Assembly (NCBI RefSeq): GCF_024746815.1
Contig: NZ_CP080525.1
Location: forward strand, 3,838,501-3,902,500
Direction of reading: 5' to 3'
Source: Mesorhizobium sp. AR07
Lineage (GTDB): Bacteria > Pseudomonadota > Alphaproteobacteria > Rhizobiales > Rhizobiaceae
Length of the DNA stretch: 64,000 nucleotides
A model generated the notes under the pieces. That model ran no database searches. It was not told where the DNA came from and was given only the letters and a program-made list of their open reading frames with translations. Positions 27,827-35,837 of this stretch are shown piece by piece; the first letter of the stretch is position 1, and each line of letters starts with the position of its first letter. Position numbers and translations under genes: made by a program.

Positions 27827-27857
27827 AAGCGCGTCGCGACGCGCTTTGGGGTTTTTT
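27827..27857 (+). terminator. Orphan plus-strand terminator-like palindrome
   Basis: AAGCGCGTCG-CGACGCGCTT (27827-27846) is a perfect 20-base palindrome followed by TGGGG and six T. No plus-strand gene lies upstream. It may end a short RNA, or attenuate transcription into the DMT transporter starting at 27932. GGACGAG (27785-27791) and CTTGTCC (27818-27824) could pair just before it. Confidence 0.65.
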
Positions 27858-27863
27858 GTTTCC

Positions 27864-27911
27864 ATGCATGTCGTTGTTCCAAAACCGCTGCCCACTTTTG
27901 GGCGACATGCA
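27864..27911. repeat. TGCATGTCG-bounded intergenic element, copy 1
   Basis: The complement reads TGCATGTCGCCCAAAAGTGG, then GCAGCGGTTTTGG and CGACATGCAT. The same unit occurs at 40845-40892 and 61384-61430. The ends form a 9-10 bp inverted repeat. This copy lies 20 bases before the DMT transporter start. Confidence 0.85.
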
Positions 27912-27931
27912 ATAGTGTCCGGAATCCCGCC

Positions 27932-28843
27932 ATGCATCGAAGCGCCTACATATTCCTGCTGCTCACCACCTTGCTGTGGGGCGGCAATTCGGTGGCCGGC
28001 AAGCTGGCGGTCGACCATGTCTCGCCGATGACGCTCGTCTTCCTGCGCTGGGTGCTGGCCGTGCTGATCATGCTGCCGATCGGCTTTCAGACGATACGCA
28101 AGGACTGGCCCGTGGTGCGCAAGCACTGGCTCGTGCTGGCGGCCCTTGGCGCCAGTGGTTTCACTCTGTTCAACACCATCTTCTACACGGCGCTCAACTA
28201 CACGACGGCGATCAACGTCTCGATCGAACAGGCGGCGATGCCGATCCTGATCATGACAGCCAATTTCGTCTTCTTCCGCTTGCGCGTGAACTGGGCGCAG
28301 ATTGCAGGTGTCGTGCTGACAATCCTCGGTGTGATCCTGACCGCCTGCCACGGCGACCCGCGCCGGCTGTTGACGCTGGAGCTCAATTTCGGCGACGCGA
28401 TCATGCTGGTCGCGGTGTTTCTCTACAGCGGCTATTCGGTCGGACTGCGGCTGAAACCGGCGATGCACTGGCAGAGCCTGATGCTGGCCCTGTCGGTCGC
28501 CGCATTGGTTACCTCGCTGCCCTTCTTCTTGTGGGAGGTCGCCGCCGGCAAGGTCATCGTGCCCGACGCGCGCGGCTGGGCGGTCATCGTCTATACCGCG
28601 ATCGGCGCCTCGGTCATTTCGCAGATTTTCTATATCAGGGGCAACGAGCTGATCGGCGCCAACCGCGCCGGCCTGTTCATCAACCTGGTGCCGATCTTCG
28701 GCACCTTGCTGTCGGTTCTGATCGTCGGCGAGACGTTCCAGCTCTATCAGGCGCTGGCGCTGGTGCTCGTGCTGGGCGGCATCGCACTTGCCGAATACAG
28801 CGGACGCAAGCTGGCCAACCTGCCTTCAGCCAGCACACGCTGA
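27932..28843 (+). CDS. DMT-superfamily (EamA) transporter
   Basis: The 303-residue protein has about ten hydrophobic helices in two EamA repeats (FLLLTTLLWGGNSVAGKLAV at the N-terminus; GAVISQ-like GASVISQIFYIRGNELIGANRAG in the second half). It is an inner-membrane exporter or importer of small metabolites; the substrate is unknown. ATG at 27932 is used. A short leader with an orphan terminator and a repeat precedes it. It converges on serA with ~55 bases between. Confidence 0.88.
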   Translation: MHRSAYIFLLLTTLLWGGNSVAGKLAVDHVSPMTLVFLRWVLAVLIMLPIGFQTIRKDWPVVRKHWLVLAALGASGFTLFNTIFYTALNYTTAINVSIEQAAMPILIMTANFVFFRLRVNWAQIAGVVLTILGVILTACHGDPRRLLTLELNFGDAIMLVAVFLYSGYSVGLRLKPAMHWQSLMLALSVAALVTSLPFFLWEVAAGKVIVPDARGWAVIVYTAIGASVISQIFYIRGNELIGANRAGLFINLVPIFGTLLSVLIVGETFQLYQALALVLVLGGIALAEYSGRKLANLPSASTR

Positions 28844-28898
28844 ACAAAAAAGGCACGGGCCAGGCCGCGCCTTTTCGATCTTTCATGACAGGTCAGGG

Positions 28899-30497
28899 TC
28901 ACATCGCGTTGACGTCGAACTGCAGCCGCTTGGCCGAGTCGATCGACTTGTGCGCCTTGACCTGCTCCAGCACCTTCTCCGGGAACGGTGCATCGAGATA
29001 GAGCAGCGCGATGGCATCGCCACCCGGCCGGTTGCGGCCAAGCTGGAAGTTGGCGATGTTGACGCCGTTCTCGCCGCACACCGTGCCGAGCAGGCCAATG
29101 ATGCCCGGCGCGTCGGCATTGGTGGTGTAGAGCATGTGCTGGCCGACCTCGGCGTCGAGGTTGATGCCCTTGATCTGGATGAAGCGCGGCTTGCCGTCCG
29201 AGAAGCAAGTGCCCGCGATCGACCGCGTCTTGTGCTCGGTCTTGACCGTCAGCTTGATGTAGCCGTCGAACACGCCGGATTTGTCGCGCTTGACCTCGGC
29301 GACGATGATGCCGCGCTCCTTCACCATGATCGGCGCCGACACCATGTTGACGTCGGAGACCTGCGGCCGGATCAGCCCGGCAAGCGTGGCGCTGATCAGC
29401 GCGCGCGTGTTCATCGTCGCGGTCGAGCCGTCGAACAGGATCTCGACCTCCTTGATCGGGTCCTCGGTAACCTGCCCGACGAAGGCGCCGAGCACTTCGG
29501 CGAGCTTGACGAAGGGCTTCAGCCGCGGCGCTTCCTCGGCGGTGATCGACGGCATGTTGATGGCGTTGGAGACGGCGCCCTTGATCAGGTAATCGGCCAT
29601 CTGCTCGGCGACCTGCAGCGCGACATTCTCTTGCGCCTCCGCCGTCGAGGCGCCGAGATGCGGCGTCGCCACCACGTTTTCCATGCCGAACAGGGCATTC
29701 TGTTCGGCCGGTTCGACCTCGAACACGTCGACACCGGCGCCCGCCACCTTGCCGCTCTTCAGCGCCGCGACCAGGTCGGCCTCGACGATCAGCCCGCCGC
29801 GCGCGCAGTTGATGATCCGCACGCCGTTCTTCATCTTGGCGATCGCCGCGGCATCGATGATGTTGCGCGTCTTGTCGGTCAACGGCGTGTGCAGCGTGAT
29901 GAAGTCGGCGCGGGCGAACAGCTCGTCCAGCTCGACCTTGTCGACGCCGAGCTCCTCGGCGCGCTTGTCCGACAGGAACGGGTCGAAGGCGATGACATGC
30001 ATCTTGAGGCCGACACCGCGCGTGGCGACGATCGAGCCGATGTTGCCGCAGCCGATGACGCCCAGCGTCTTGCCGGTGATCTCGACGCCCATGAAACGGT
30101 TCTTTTCCCATTTGCCGGCATGGGTCGAGGTGTTGGCTTCCGGGATCTGGCGCGCCAGCGCGAAGATCATGGCGACCGCATGTTCGGCGGTGGTGATCGA
30201 ATTGCCGAAGGGCGTGTTCATCACGATGATGCCCCTGCGGCTTGCCGCCGGGATATCGACATTGTCGACGCCGATGCCGGCGCGGCCGATAACCCTGAGA
30301 TTGGTGGCCGCGCTGATCAGCTTTTCGGTGACCTTGGTCGCCGAGCGGATGGCGAGGCCATCATACCGGCCGATCACTTCGGCGAGCTTTTCCTTGTCCT
30401 TGCCGAGGTCGGGCAGATAGTCGACCTCGACGCCGCGATCCTTGAATATCTGCACGGCGGTGGGAGAAAGTTTGTCTGAGACGAGAACGCGGGGCAT
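28899..30497 (-). CDS. serA: D-3-phosphoglycerate dehydrogenase
   Basis: The 532-residue enzyme begins MPRVLVSDKLSPTAVQIFKD. It shows the NAD-binding motif GVIGCGNIGS, the active-site Arg in NCARGGLI, the Glu region and the catalytic His in TPHLGASTAEAQ. An intervening domain and a C-terminal ACT domain (APGIIGLLGTVCGENGVNIANFQLGR) make it the long form, usually feedback-inhibited by serine. It catalyses the first step of serine synthesis and lies downstream of serC on the same strand. Confidence 0.97.
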   Translation of the reverse strand: MPRVLVSDKLSPTAVQIFKDRGVEVDYLPDLGKDKEKLAEVIGRYDGLAIRSATKVTEKLISAATNLRVIGRAGIGVDNVDIPAASRRGIIVMNTPFGNSITTAEHAVAMIFALARQIPEANTSTHAGKWEKNRFMGVEITGKTLGVIGCGNIGSIVATRGVGLKMHVIAFDPFLSDKRAEELGVDKVELDELFARADFITLHTPLTDKTRNIIDAAAIAKMKNGVRIINCARGGLIVEADLVAALKSGKVAGAGVDVFEVEPAEQNALFGMENVVATPHLGASTAEAQENVALQVAEQMADYLIKGAVSNAINMPSITAEEAPRLKPFVKLAEVLGAFVGQVTEDPIKEVEILFDGSTATMNTRALISATLAGLIRPQVSDVNMVSAPIMVKERGIIVAEVKRDKSGVFDGYIKLTVKTEHKTRSIAGTCFSDGKPRFIQIKGINLDAEVGQHMLYTTNADAPGIIGLLGTVCGENGVNIANFQLGRNRPGGDAIALLYLDAPFPEKVLEQVKAHKSIDSAKRLQFDVNAM

Positions 30498-30519
30498 GGA
30501 TTTGATCCTTTGCGATTGG

Positions 30520-30570
30520 CGTCCCTCCCGCTTGAGGGGAGGGTCGGCGCGAAGCGCCGGGGTGAGGTCC
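30520..30570. repeat. Palindromic repeat between serC and serA
   Basis: CCCTCCCGCTTGAGGGGAGG, then GTCGGCGCGAAGCGCCGGGG-TGAGG, is the clean intergenic version of the unit translated in the helicase. It contains two nested hairpins. GCGGCCGGATGCGGCCGGAT just after it is a short direct duplication. Confidence 0.85.
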
Positions 30571-30649
30571 TTGCGGCCGGATGCGGCCGGATCTTCTGGA
30601 TGATGGATCGTTGAGCTGGGCGGAAGCGAACCCACCCGGCCCTTCGCAA

Positions 30650-31825
30650 TCAGGCCGCGGCCTTGAGCGACGCCTTCTGCGCGGCGAAGGCCCAGTCGAG
30701 CCAAGGCAGCAGCGCTTCGAGATCCGACGTCTCGACCGTCGCGCCGCACCAGATGCGCAGGCCGGGCGGTGCGTCCCGATAGGCGCCGATGTCGTAGGCG
30801 ACAGCCTCCTTGTCGAGCACCGAGACCAGCCCTTTGGCGAAAGCCGCTTGTCCGTCGGCGTCGAGCGCGGACACGTCTGGGTCGGTGAAGGACAGGCAGA
30901 CGGAGGTGTTCGAGCGCGTCGCCGGCAGGACGGCGAGATGACCGAGCCATGCGGACTTGCCGACAAAGCCGTCGAGGACGGCGGCATTGGCATCCGCCCT
31001 GGCGATCAGCGCCTCAAGGCCGCCGATCGACTTCGCCCAGTTGAGCGCGTCGAGATAGTCCTCGACGCACAGCATCGACGGCGTGTTGATGGTCTCGCCC
31101 TTGAAGATGCCCTCGATCAGCTTGCCGCCCGAGGTCAGGCGGAAGATTTTTGGCAGCGGCCAGGCCGGCTTGTAGGTTTCCAGCCGCTCGACGGCGCGGG
31201 GCGACAGGATCAGCATGCCGTGCGCGCCCTCGCCGCCCAGCACCTTCTGCCAGGAGAAGGTGACGACATCGAGTTTTTCGAAATCGAGCCTCTGCGCGAA
31301 GGCCGCTGAAGTCGCGTCGCAGATGGTCAGGCCCTTGCGATCGGCAGGAATGAAATCGCCGTTCGGGACCCGCACACCCGACGTGGTGCCGTTCCAGGTG
31401 AAGACCACATCGCGGTCGAAGTCGATCTTCGCCAGATCCGGCAATTGACCATAGTCGGCCTCGATCTTGCGAACGTCGGCGAGCTTCAGCTGCTTGACCA
31501 CATCGGTGACCCAGCCGGAGCCAAAACTCTCCCAGGCGACCATGTCGACGCCGCGCTCGCCGAGCAGCGACCACAGCGCCATCTCGACCGCGCCGGTGTC
31601 CGACGCCGGCACGATGCCGATGCGGTAGTCCGCCGGGACCTGGAGGATTTCCCGCGTCAGCCCGATCGCTTGTTCGAGCTTGGTCTTGCCGATCTTGGCG
31701 CGGTGGGAACGGCCGAGCGCGGCAGCCTTCAGCGCCTCGACCGACCAGCCGGGGCGTTTTGCGCAGGGACCTGAGGAAAAATTGGGATTTGCCGGACGGA
31801 GTCCGGGCTTCGTATGCGTCGTCAT
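30650..31825 (-). CDS. serC: Phosphoserine aminotransferase
   Basis: The 391-residue PLP enzyme begins MTTHTKPGLRPANPNFSSGPCAKRPGW, the start typical of the alphaproteobacterial SerC type. The PLP lysine is in TFSWQKVLGGEGAHG. It converts 3-phosphohydroxypyruvate to phosphoserine with glutamate, the second step of the serine pathway. A serC-motif leader RNA lies directly upstream and serA directly downstream, giving a serC-serA operon. Confidence 0.96.
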   Translation of the reverse strand: MTTHTKPGLRPANPNFSSGPCAKRPGWSVEALKAAALGRSHRAKIGKTKLEQAIGLTREILQVPADYRIGIVPASDTGAVEMALWSLLGERGVDMVAWESFGSGWVTDVVKQLKLADVRKIEADYGQLPDLAKIDFDRDVVFTWNGTTSGVRVPNGDFIPADRKGLTICDATSAAFAQRLDFEKLDVVTFSWQKVLGGEGAHGMLILSPRAVERLETYKPAWPLPKIFRLTSGGKLIEGIFKGETINTPSMLCVEDYLDALNWAKSIGGLEALIARADANAAVLDGFVGKSAWLGHLAVLPATRSNTSVCLSFTDPDVSALDADGQAAFAKGLVSVLDKEAVAYDIGAYRDAPPGLRIWCGATVETSDLEALLPWLDWAFAAQKASLKAAA

Positions 31826-31829
31826 CGTG

Positions 31830-31878
31830 GTCTATCCTTCCAGATAGTGGCCCCTCGTTGGGGAGGGGTGGCCCACGG
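31830..31878 (-). ncRNA. serC motif leader RNA
   Basis: On the minus strand two hairpins precede serC. The first (31847-31876) pairs GTGG and CCCCTC with GAGGGG and CCAC. The second (31832-31847) is CTATC-TGGAAG-GATAG, with the ribosome binding site in its loop, six bases or so before ATG. This is the layout of the alphaproteobacterial serC motif described by comparative genomics. The ligand or factor sensed is unknown. Confidence 0.8.
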
Positions 31879-31978
31879 ACGGCGATATGCGTTCAGGCTT
31901 CGGGCGTCAAGAGGAAAGTTTTTGTCGCTGTCGGGATACTGGCGATCTGCGATCAGGATGTCGTGACTTCAAACGCAA

Positions 31979-32003
31979 ACGGCGGACCGAAGAGATCCGC
32001 CGT
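31979..32003 (-). terminator. Weak hairpin terminator after the outer-membrane protein gene
   Basis: ACGGCGGA and TCCGCCGT flank a 9-base loop ~45 bases beyond the stop of the gene ending at 32045. The minus strand continues TTTGCGTTTG, a poor T-tract, so efficiency is uncertain. Confidence 0.5.
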
Positions 32004-32044
32004 ATATGTTTCGCATGTGCCAAGCCTTGCCGTGTGGGTCAGGC

Positions 32045-32815
32045 CTACCAGAGGTCGTAGCGCAACCCGAGTTTGACCTGATGGTTGCTGATCCCCTTGT
32101 GGACCGGAAAGGAGGTCAGGCTCTCGGCGGTCACATACTCGGCGTCCGGCGCAGAGAAGTACTGGTAGCCGAGATCGACGGAAACGTTCTTGGAAACCTG
32201 ATAGGCAAGGCCCGCATTCAACGTATAAGCCAAGGAGTACTTTGTCTTGTCGTCTTGCTGGATGAGATTGTTGGTGGGATCATTGTTATCGATGTAGCTC
32301 GCCGAAAGCTTGCGCGTGCTACGAACAATTCCGACGCCAGCGCCGAGATAGGGCGTGATCCCGACATAGGTACCAAGGTCGACATAGCCATTGAGGATGC
32401 CCGAGAAGGCGTAGTTTTTCAGGGATGCCGATGCCACGGTCGACAGCGTCGGAGGCGTCACGATCAATGAATCGTCGTAGCCAAGGCCGATTTTGTTGCC
32501 GGGCAGATAGCCGAGATTGAGATCGGCGCGCAGATAGTCGTTGAAATGGTAGCCGAAGCCGATGCTGGCGAAAACGGGATTTTCCTTGTCATCGAAGCTT
32601 GCCGGCGTGAAGGCGAAGTCCTCATTGTTGAAGCTCTTCTTCACCAGATACGAGACATCGCCGCGCAGATACCAGCCCGAGCCGACTTCCACAGGCTTGT
32701 AGTCCGGCGCCTGGTCGACATAGATCGGCGGATCGTAATCGGCCGCGACCGCGGGCGTAAGCGGTACAAAGGCAAGTGCAGTAAGCGCCAGCGCCATACG
32801 CGATGTGAGTTTCAT
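32045..32815 (-). CDS. Outer-membrane beta-barrel protein (Omp25-like)
   Basis: The 256-residue protein has a signal peptide (MKLTSRMALALTALAFVPLTPAVA-AD) and alternating strands ending NHQVKLGLRYDLW, the C-terminal aromatic expected of an outer-membrane barrel. GWYLRGDVSY and FGYHFNDYLRADLNLGY are shared with the rhizobial/Brucella Omp25/Omp31 group. The neighbouring gene at 33026 encodes a related protein, so the two arose by duplication or serve as paired surface proteins. It may be structural rather than a porin. Confidence 0.85.
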   Translation of the reverse strand: MKLTSRMALALTALAFVPLTPAVAADYDPPIYVDQAPDYKPVEVGSGWYLRGDVSYLVKKSFNNEDFAFTPASFDDKENPVFASIGFGYHFNDYLRADLNLGYLPGNKIGLGYDDSLIVTPPTLSTVASASLKNYAFSGILNGYVDLGTYVGITPYLGAGVGIVRSTRKLSASYIDNNDPTNNLIQQDDKTKYSLAYTLNAGLAYQVSKNVSVDLGYQYFSAPDAEYVTAESLTSFPVHKGISNHQVKLGLRYDLW

Positions 32816-32972
32816 GGTCCGCGACTCCCGAATTTGGCGCCACCAGCAATTGCAACGGCAGCCATCGTTTCAAGGAGCATTGTTAACCATAGTGGTTAAG
32901 TGCCGGTTAAGGCTAACAGAGCGTTAGCGAATTCATTTCTGGCGGACAGTTTCACTGCAGGTGACCCAAACG

Positions 32973-33001
32973 AAAACCGCCCGGCTGATGCCGGGCGGTT
33001 C
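32973..33001 (-). terminator. Terminator of the second outer-membrane protein gene
   Basis: AACCGCCCGGC and GCCGGGCGGTT pair around CATCA-type loop bases. On the minus strand the stem is followed by TTTTCG, 25 bases after the stop at 33026. Confidence 0.88.
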
Positions 33002-33025
33002 GCGAACTTTCAAGCAATGCAAGTG

Positions 33026-33859
33026 TTACTTGGTGTAGACTGGCTCGGGTTCGGGCTGATAGGCCGCCACGGGAGCGGCGCAACCGTTGCTGCCACCGAA
33101 CTGGTAGCGCAGGCCACCGCGCACCTCGTGTGTGCTGATGCCACCGTCAAAGCCCGGCCCGGCGCTGCTCGCGTCCCATTCGAACATGCGGCCGCCCTGG
33201 ATGTGGCTGTAGCGATAGCCCGCATCGAGGATGATCTTGTCGGTCAGGCAGTAGGAAGCGCCCGCCATCAGAGCGTAAGCGAAACGCCAGTTGGCCGCCC
33301 CGGGGTTGAACTCGGTGGTGTTCGGATCCCTGAGATCATCCCATTGGACGCGCGCGCCGCCGATACCGGCGCCGACGTAAGGCGTGATGCCGTGATAGGT
33401 GCCGAGATCGACATAGGCATTGGCAAGCAGCAGCAAGGCACTCATCTTCGACACTTCGGTCGAGGTCGACACGGCATCCGAGGTCCCGCCATCGAAGTTC
33501 GACTTGAACCAGTAATCGGCGGTCAGATCCGTACGAAAGTGCTCGTTGATCTTGTAGCCGACGCCGGCTCCAAGCGAGAAACCGCCCTTGAGCTTGCCGA
33601 AATCGAAACTCTTGCTGCCGGGGATGATGTTACAATTGCAGGGATCGAGGGTGTAGGTCATATAGTCGATACCGCGCACAGTCGACTTGTGATAGTCGAT
33701 GTCGCCGCGAATATACCAGCCGCCGACATCGGCCGGCTGCTCATAGACCGGCGGCGGAGCCTCTTCGACCACCGGCTCGGGGAGGTCGGCCGCGAACACC
33801 GGCCAGGCCAGGCCTGTGAACAGAGCGGCGAACAGGGCCTTTCTTGCTGTATTGAACAT
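33026..33859 (-). CDS. Outer-membrane beta-barrel protein (Omp25/31-like)
   Basis: The 277-residue protein starts MFNTARKALFAALFTGLAWPVFAADLPEPVVEEAPPPVYE, a signal peptide followed by a Pro-rich linker. GGWYIRGDIDYH, GVGYKINEHFRTDLTADYWF and EVRGGLRYQF mark the barrel; strands ANAYVDLGTYHGITPYVGAGIGG match the neighbour at 32045. A Pro-rich tail (YQPEPEPVYTK) follows the last strand. A GTG three codons earlier abuts AGGG, so ATG at 33859 with AGGGG ~8 bases upstream is preferred. Confidence 0.85.
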   Translation of the reverse strand: MFNTARKALFAALFTGLAWPVFAADLPEPVVEEAPPPVYEQPADVGGWYIRGDIDYHKSTVRGIDYMTYTLDPCNCNIIPGSKSFDFGKLKGGFSLGAGVGYKINEHFRTDLTADYWFKSNFDGGTSDAVSTSTEVSKMSALLLLANAYVDLGTYHGITPYVGAGIGGARVQWDDLRDPNTTEFNPGAANWRFAYALMAGASYCLTDKIILDAGYRYSHIQGGRMFEWDASSAGPGFDGGISTHEVRGGLRYQFGGSNGCAAPVAAYQPEPEPVYTK

Positions 33860-34035
33860 GCTTGTCACCCCTAGGAAGTCGGAACGGCGATCGCGTCCGA
33901 ATGCGATTTGCTTTCAGTCGTGGATAATGAATTGCAAAGGTTAAAAGGCGTTTAACCCTGTTGCTTAACCACGAATCTCCAAACGTCGAAGGGATCAAGA
34001 CGCGTCTTCGAGACCCGGGATCGGCCGCCCGGTCA

Positions 34036-34064
34036 CAAAAAAGCCCGCCGGAAAGGCGGGCTTT
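34036..34064 (-). terminator. Terminator of the glmM transcript
   Basis: AAAGCCCGCC and GGCGGGCTTT form a 10 bp stem with a short loop. The minus strand ends in TTTTTTG. It lies ~50 bases after the glmM stop. Confidence 0.92.
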
Positions 34065-34114
34065 GAGCGGGTGGAGATAGCTGCGGCACGACACCCTTAC
34101 GGGCGCGCTGGGGA

Positions 34115-35467
34115 TCAGGCGGCGCTGCGCGTTTCCGAGATGATATCGACGATATCATTGACGACGGCCTCGACCAGCTGCGGATCGTCACCCTCGGCCA
34201 TGACGCGGATCAGCGGCTCGGTGCCCGAGGGTCGAATGACCAGGCGCCCGGCCTTGCCGAGGCGGTTACGCGCGTCTTCGATGGCCGCCTTGACCGGCGC
34301 TTCCTCGAGCGGCTTGCCGCCGGAAATATGGACGTTCTTCAAAAGCTGCGGCACCGGCTGGAATTTCTTAGACAGTTCGCTGACCGGCCGGCCCTGCCGT
34401 TTGATGCAAGCCAGCACCTGCAGCGCCGAGACGAGGCCGTCGCCGGTGGTCGAGAAATCCGACAGCACGATATGGCCCGACTGTTCGCCGCCGACATTCA
34501 GCCCGTGCGCGCGCATATGCTCCACGACATAGCGGTCGCCGACCTTGGTGCGGTGCAATTGCAGCTTCATGTCGCCGAGGAAGCGCTCGAGGCCGAGATT
34601 GGACATCACGGTCGAAACGACGCCGCCGCCGGCGAGCCGCCCGCTCTGGTGCCAGGATTCGGCGATCAGCGCCATGATCTGGTCGCCATCGACGATCGCG
34701 CCGTTCTCATCGACGATGACGACGCGGTCGGCATCGCCATCGAGCGCGATGCCGATGTCGGCGCGCACTTCGTGCACCTTCTTCTGCAGGCCGGCGGGAT
34801 GGGTCGAGCCGCATTCCTTGTTGATGTTGAAACCGTTGGGTTCGACATTGATGGCGACGACTTCGGCGCCGAGTTCCCAAAGCGCCTCGGGCGCCACCTT
34901 GTAGGCCGCGCCATTGGCGCAATCGACAACGATCCTGAGGCCGGAAAGCGACATCGAGCGCGGCAAGGTGCGTTTGGCGAATTCGATGTAGCGGTCATGC
35001 ACGCCGTCGACGCGCTTGGCGCGGCCAAGCCCGTCGGAATCGGCGAGTGCCAGCTCGATATCCTTGTCGAGCATGCTCTCGATGCGTTCTTCGATCTCGT
35101 CGGAGAGCTTGTAGCCGTCTGGACCGAACAGCTTGATGCCGTTGTCGTAATAGGGATTGTGCGAAGCCGAGATCATCACGCCGATATCGGCGCGCAGCGA
35201 ACGCACCAGCATGGCGACCGCAGGCGTCGGAATCGGGCCGAGCAGGAACACGTCCATGCCGGCTGCGCAAAGGCCGGCCACCATCGCGTTCTCGATCATA
35301 TAGCCGGAAAGCCTGGTGTCCTTGCCGAGCACGACACGATGGCGATGACTGCCGCGCTGGAAGGAAAGGCCGGCGGCCATGCCGACCCGCATCGCGATTT
35401 CCGCGGTCATCGGAAACTTGTTGGCGCGCCCGCGAATGCCGTCCGTGCCGAAGTAATTCCCTGCCAT
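34115..35467 (-). CDS. glmM: Phosphoglucosamine mutase
   Basis: The 450-residue enzyme begins MAGNYFGTDGIRGRANKFPMT. It carries the phosphoserine loop GVMISASHNPYYDNG, the metal loop DGDADR and the phosphate-binding RPSGTEPLIRVM. It interconverts glucosamine-6-phosphate and glucosamine-1-phosphate for peptidoglycan and LPS. In many bacteria it directly follows ftsH; here a 2 kb block with an opposite-strand gene intervenes, so glmM needs its own promoter. Confidence 0.97.
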   Translation of the reverse strand: MAGNYFGTDGIRGRANKFPMTAEIAMRVGMAAGLSFQRGSHRHRVVLGKDTRLSGYMIENAMVAGLCAAGMDVFLLGPIPTPAVAMLVRSLRADIGVMISASHNPYYDNGIKLFGPDGYKLSDEIEERIESMLDKDIELALADSDGLGRAKRVDGVHDRYIEFAKRTLPRSMSLSGLRIVVDCANGAAYKVAPEALWELGAEVVAINVEPNGFNINKECGSTHPAGLQKKVHEVRADIGIALDGDADRVVIVDENGAIVDGDQIMALIAESWHQSGRLAGGGVVSTVMSNLGLERFLGDMKLQLHRTKVGDRYVVEHMRAHGLNVGGEQSGHIVLSDFSTTGDGLVSALQVLACIKRQGRPVSELSKKFQPVPQLLKNVHISGGKPLEEAPVKAAIEDARNRLGKAGRLVIRPSGTEPLIRVMAEGDDPQLVEAVVNDIVDIISETRSAA

Positions 35468-35837
35468 GCTTGTTAAAGTCCTTGACGGTTTCGCCGCGCG
35501 CACGTCATGCCACACTTAGCCGACGTGCTATGATCACATTGTGTGATTATATGTTACGAATCCTTAGAAAATCATTGTTGTGCACTGCACACAACATGGC
35601 TCCCTCCCAACATGCCGGGACCGCCACGCTGCAATATACCAGTCATGCGAGCCTTTCCGCGCGGATGCACCTGGAAAATCTTGCTCTGAAGCCTGGCAAC
35701 AGGCAACAATTTCATCACCTTATCGGGAAAAACCGGCTTTCGGCGATATATACGCCACTTAGCATCTGGCGCAACCGACCGTTGAGCGTTATTGATTTGC
35801 AGGGACGTACTATGGGCTGCTGCAACGGAGAAACGCT
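35468..35837. other. 370-base divergent region between glmM and the cysteine-repeat gene
   Basis: I see no gene. It has ATCACA-TTG-TGTGAT (35533-35547), a short perfect dyad within an AT-rich stretch suited to a promoter or regulator site. An imperfect dyad TGTTGTGCA/TGCACACAACA lies near 35576-35599. Confidence 0.5.

Noticed and set aside
31847..31876. First read as another CTCCCC palindromic repeat upstream of serC.
   Set aside because: Position, the second hairpin with the ribosome site and pairing fit the serC leader motif better than a dispersed repeat.
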